Of a DNA stretch of 64,000 bases, positions 60,890 to 64,000 are shown one piece after another; position 1 is the first letter of the stretch, and each line of letters starts with the position of its first letter. Origin of the DNA: Rhodamnia argentea (taxonomy: Eukaryota; Streptophyta; Magnoliopsida; Myrtales; Myrtaceae); contig NC_063160.1 in the NCBI RefSeq assembly GCF_020921035.1, positions 16,519,095 through 16,583,094 on the forward strand, written 5' to 3'. The translations under genes and the position numbers were made by a program. Under the pieces are notes generated by a model. The model saw nothing but the letters and a program-made list of their open reading frames with translations. It was not told the origin of the DNA and searched no databases.

Positions 60890-61263
60890 GTCTCTAAGGT
60901 CATCGAGTTTCGTTTTCACGTACGTCTACACGCTCAAGAGAGGTCTTGGTCGTTTGTCGTTTCTGTCATGTCTGATCTTTAGCCAACGTGAAGGAAACGT
61001 CAATTTTCGAAATTTTCCTTCAACTAAAGAGAAACGATCCTGCAAATACGTAGTGAATTTCCTTAGCAAGCCAAACATTCATGGTGACACCGACCTGACT
61101 AAAATGACCAAAAATAATAGTAAAAAGACGAAAAATAAATGACTGTCCCACATATGTTTCTCACTCCTTAGTAATTGCTACCTAGGAAGATTTTGCCTAG
61201 CTTAGCATAAAGAAAAGTTTGACATGACTAAAAAAATTTGCTCAAGCCGCATACTTCATGCCC
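60890..61263. other. spacer between the Copia element and the receptor kinase gene
   Basis: About 370 bases that should include the 3' UTR of the minus-strand receptor kinase. Nothing else is recognised. Confidence 0.4.
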
Positions 61264-63479
61264 TCAACCACGTTCACCAATTTGCATCATCATTTTATCA
61301 ACCGACTGCTCTTCTTGCTGGCCTGACGAATTTTCCGTTGATCCACCTTCGCACCAAACTCCTCGATTATTTCCCTGGAGCTGAGCGAGTGAGATTGAAT
61401 GGAAGGGCTTGGCCAACACTAGTTTTGGAGCTAGAAAAGCTTCCGAAACTTGTTTCATCGTGGGCCGTGACTTTGGATCACTACTCAAGCAAGCAAGCGC
61501 CAAAGAAACTACTAGAACGATACTTCTTGCGACGGAATTCTCTCTTGGGATTAGCAAGCGCGGGTCCAATATTTGGTGTAGCATAACATCTTCTGTGACG
61601 AGTGTCGGCAACATTAAGATGATCTCACCTGGATGCTCACCCATTATTGTTTCCATTGCTACCATTCCAAAGCTATATACGTCGCATTTCTCATTGATGA
61701 CCAAAGTGTAAGCGAGCTCTAATTTAAGGTCAAAAAAATCATAATTAGGTGAGGCTTGAAACCAAGTTTTCAATGTTAGCTAGTGTACTATCAAACGACA
61801 TATTTGTTAGCATGATGAAGCATCAATGGTGTTGTTAACCACATACATGGGCATATAGAATATAAATCTACCTATGTGCATCTAGTAATAACATTCTAGA
61901 AATGTGCAGAGGATTGTTGCTCACCTGGTGCTATATATCCACGAGTACCTGCGATATTTGCAATGAGATTAGATGAGAAATTAGGTTCTACTAGTCTTGC
62001 TGTGCCGAAAATCGATAGGAATGCCTGCATTTTGTTGTTGAGCAAAACATTGTTGCTAGATATGTCTCGATGAACAATTGGCCGAGCACAATCATGGTGC
62101 ATGTAAGACAAAGCATGCGCCATATCCCGGACAATCTGGAGTCTTTTAGACCAGTCTAGGTCCACCGCTTCAACGTCACCTCTCAAAACACAGAATAGAC
62201 TTCCCCTTTCCATGTACTCATAAATCAAGAACATGCATCGCTTGTGTAAGCAAAAACCATGGAGCTTAATTATGCTTCTATGTCGTACTTCTGTTAAGTG
62301 CCTCACTTCATTTCGGAAGCTCTTGTCCAAAGATGGATCCTCTGTTTCAAGACGGTGAAGTTTTTTCAATGCAAAGATTTTCCCATTGGGTAGTTGTGCT
62401 CTATAGACACTACCGTATCCACCAGTTCCAATGCAATATTTGATGTCAAAGTCTTCCGTTGCATTGATTATATCTTCATATGCAATTCTCCCATCATAAT
62501 TCCATATTGACAAGAAATCTCCATTTTTTTCTACTGTCTCTGATTGCATGCTCTTCATTCTACGCCGAAATATGATCAAATTCCCCAAAACCAAACAGAA
62601 AATGAATGATATAACCATCACTGGTATAAGTACCACCATAAGTACAGCCCTCGACTTTCTTTTGGAACCATCAACCCTCGACATTCTTCTCGAACCATCA
62701 ATCGTTTGCAAACCTTCATTGCCTACGAAAGATCCATAAGGAACATGGGCCAGATTTTTTGGCATTTTTCCCGTGAGATCATTATACGACAAGTCAATGT
62801 AATCTATATGACCAAGAGTCGGAGGGATTGTCCCCCAAAGCATATTGAGACTCAGATCCAGGTGGATCAAACTCTTTAGATTTCCCAATTCGGGAGGGAT
62901 AGGACCATCGATTCTATTACTATGAATGTCAATTACTTCCAACGTGGTGAGGTATTGGAGACAAAGAGGGAACTCACCAGTTATGTAATTGTGAGACAAG
63001 TTGAGGTGCCTGAGCTTTGGGAGTGCACATATTTGAAGGGGAAAGATATTAGTCAAGTAACTATCATGCAGTCCAAGAAAGACCAGATTTGAGAGCAGAG
63101 AGAAATCCATGCTGCTGAAATCCCATTCTAAATCGTAGCCATATTGGCCTTGTTGTGTTATGTTTATATTGACAATGCTTCCAGAATCATCGCATGAAAT
63201 GCCAGGCCACATGCAATGTGCTAAAGAACCGTTGTTTTTAAGGAAGTCAGGCCACCACCCACTGCGACGAAGAGCATTTGCCTCTGTTTCCATGGCAGCA
63301 TATTCCAAACCTTCATTGCCTTCCAAATTCATATAACCAACGTCGAACAGATTTCTTGGAACTTTTCCCGTGAGATGATTGTACGATAAGTCGATGTAAT
63401 CCAAGTTGGAAAGCTTTCTGAAATTGGGAACTGAGCCTTGAAGAGAATTTTTCGCAAGATTGAGATAGCCTAACAGTTC
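61264..63479 (-). pseudogene. MIK2-like LRR receptor kinase, 5'-truncated and rearranged
   Basis: Exon 63479-61925 and exon 61718-61264 join at GT/AG across IAP-ELAYTLV. Order: tail of one LRR domain (YLNLAKNSLQGSVPNF, LDYIDLSYNHLTGKVP), then an LRR N-terminal cap (ALRRSGWWPDF, CMWPGISCDDSGSIVNI), about five LRRs (LRHLNLSHNYITGEFP, LIHLDLSLNMLWGTIP), a membrane helix (AVLMVVLIPVMVISFIFCLV), and a kinase domain. Kinase motifs are GTGGYGSVYRA, FALKKL, VHRDISSNNVLL, and GTRGYIAPELA with DVYSFGMV. The DFG motif reads IFG at 62004-62012, so the magnesium-binding Asp is Ile. Family members (XII-type, MIK2/At4g08850-like) usually have many more LRRs and a signal peptide; neither is seen, and sequence upstream of about 63480 is a LINE. 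It is probably a pseudogene or a pseudokinase fragment. Confidence 0.75.
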
Positions 63480-64000
63480 CTACCGGACCTTGTGGCTCGT
63501 GAACAGAGTGCCTTTGTTGCAGGTAGGCAAATTCAAGATAACATCCTAGTTGTCCAAGAGGTTTTGCATCAGCTCCGGGTTCGCACAAGAAAAAAGAGAT
63601 TCCAAGCCATCTTAAAACTAGACATGCGCAAAGCCTACGACCGTATCGAGTGGGACTTCTTACAAGATTGTCTTCTCTGCATGGGCTTTGATACTCACTG
63701 GGTGACTTGCATTATGTCTTGTGTGAGGTCGGTCTCTTACGGCATCAAGTTCAATGGTACTCCTCTTCCTTTTTCACTCCGTCCAGGGGCTTACGACAGG
63801 GGGATCCACTCTCCCCCTACTTATTTATCCTTGTATCGAATGTCTTGTCTACTATGTTAACTGCGGCAGTACAGGCAGGAAGCTTCAAAGGTATTCAACT
63901 CAACCGCCATTGCCCAAAACTATCACACTTGCTGTTTGCAGACGACTCTATATTCTTCCTAGATGGCACGCTATCAGATTGCCAATGTTTGAATCAGATT
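63480..64000 (+). mobile_element. L1-type LINE, reverse transcriptase fragment
   Basis: The plus strand encodes LPDLVAREQSAFVAGRQIQD then NILVVQEVLHQL, ILKLDMRKAYDRIEWDF (RT motif A), then, after a one-base frame change near 63785, GLRQGDPLSPYLFIL and LLFADDSIFFLDGT (catalytic ADD, about 63935). This is the plant non-LTR (L1 clade) reverse transcriptase order. The endonuclease part and 5' end are absent: it starts mid-RT exactly where the receptor kinase homology stops. It continues past the window edge. Confidence 0.88.

Overview
This is nuclear DNA from a flowering plant, most likely a woody eudicot. The coding genes are spliced, GT/AG-bounded plant genes: a NAC factor, a DEG8 lumenal protease, a 40S ribosomal protein S9, a PRE-type HLH, a HAT7/ATHB3-like HD-Zip I factor and a MIK2-like receptor kinase. 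They sit in AT-rich intergenic DNA full of small DNA transposons, GA/CT microsatellites and retroelement relics. The repeat style and the MIK2-like kinase recall Myrtaceae such as Eucalyptus, but that is an impression and not a measurement.

Layout, left to right. At the left edge a NAC gene (minus strand) shows exon 1 and the first 17 bases of exon 2. From 1 to 10.4 kb lies intergenic DNA with a Tourist-like MITE inside an older repeat, an hAT-like element and a long-inverted-repeat element. At 10.4-14.7 kb is a complete 13-exon DEG8 gene (minus), head-to-head with a three-exon RPS9 gene (plus, 16.4-18.1 kb) whose promoter has telo-box and site II motifs. At 21.2-22.5 kb an intronless coding region for an unknown 163-residue protein follows a dense cluster of ACGT/G-box elements. 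From 23.4 to 32.6 kb there is an hAT-type element with target duplication, retroelement fossils and a very long (AG)n tract. A PRE-family HLH gene lies at 33.1-34.2 kb. A 3.8 kb Harbinger element with TAA target duplications and a decayed Myb/SANT-like gene occupies 36.9-40.7 kb. A second hAT-type element is at 41.7 kb. A glutaredoxin-domain gene at 44.4-45.7 kb (minus) has its N-terminal part in another reading frame. The HD-Zip I gene is at 51.0-52.1 kb. A piece of mitochondrial matR lies at 53.4 kb. A young Copia element with nearly identical LTRs and a perfect 5-base target duplication spans 56.1-60.9 kb. The right end holds a MIK2-like receptor kinase gene (minus) with an altered DFG motif, cut off upstream by an L1-type LINE that runs out of the window.

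The genes do not form a pathway or operon. DEG8 (plastid protein quality control) and RPS9 (cytosolic ribosome) are housekeeping genes. The NAC, PRE and HD-Zip genes are growth or development regulators. The most distinctive features are the transposon ecology, notably one dispersed long-inverted-repeat family present at least seven times, and the rearranged receptor kinase locus. I found no clear evidence of a wholly new biological system.
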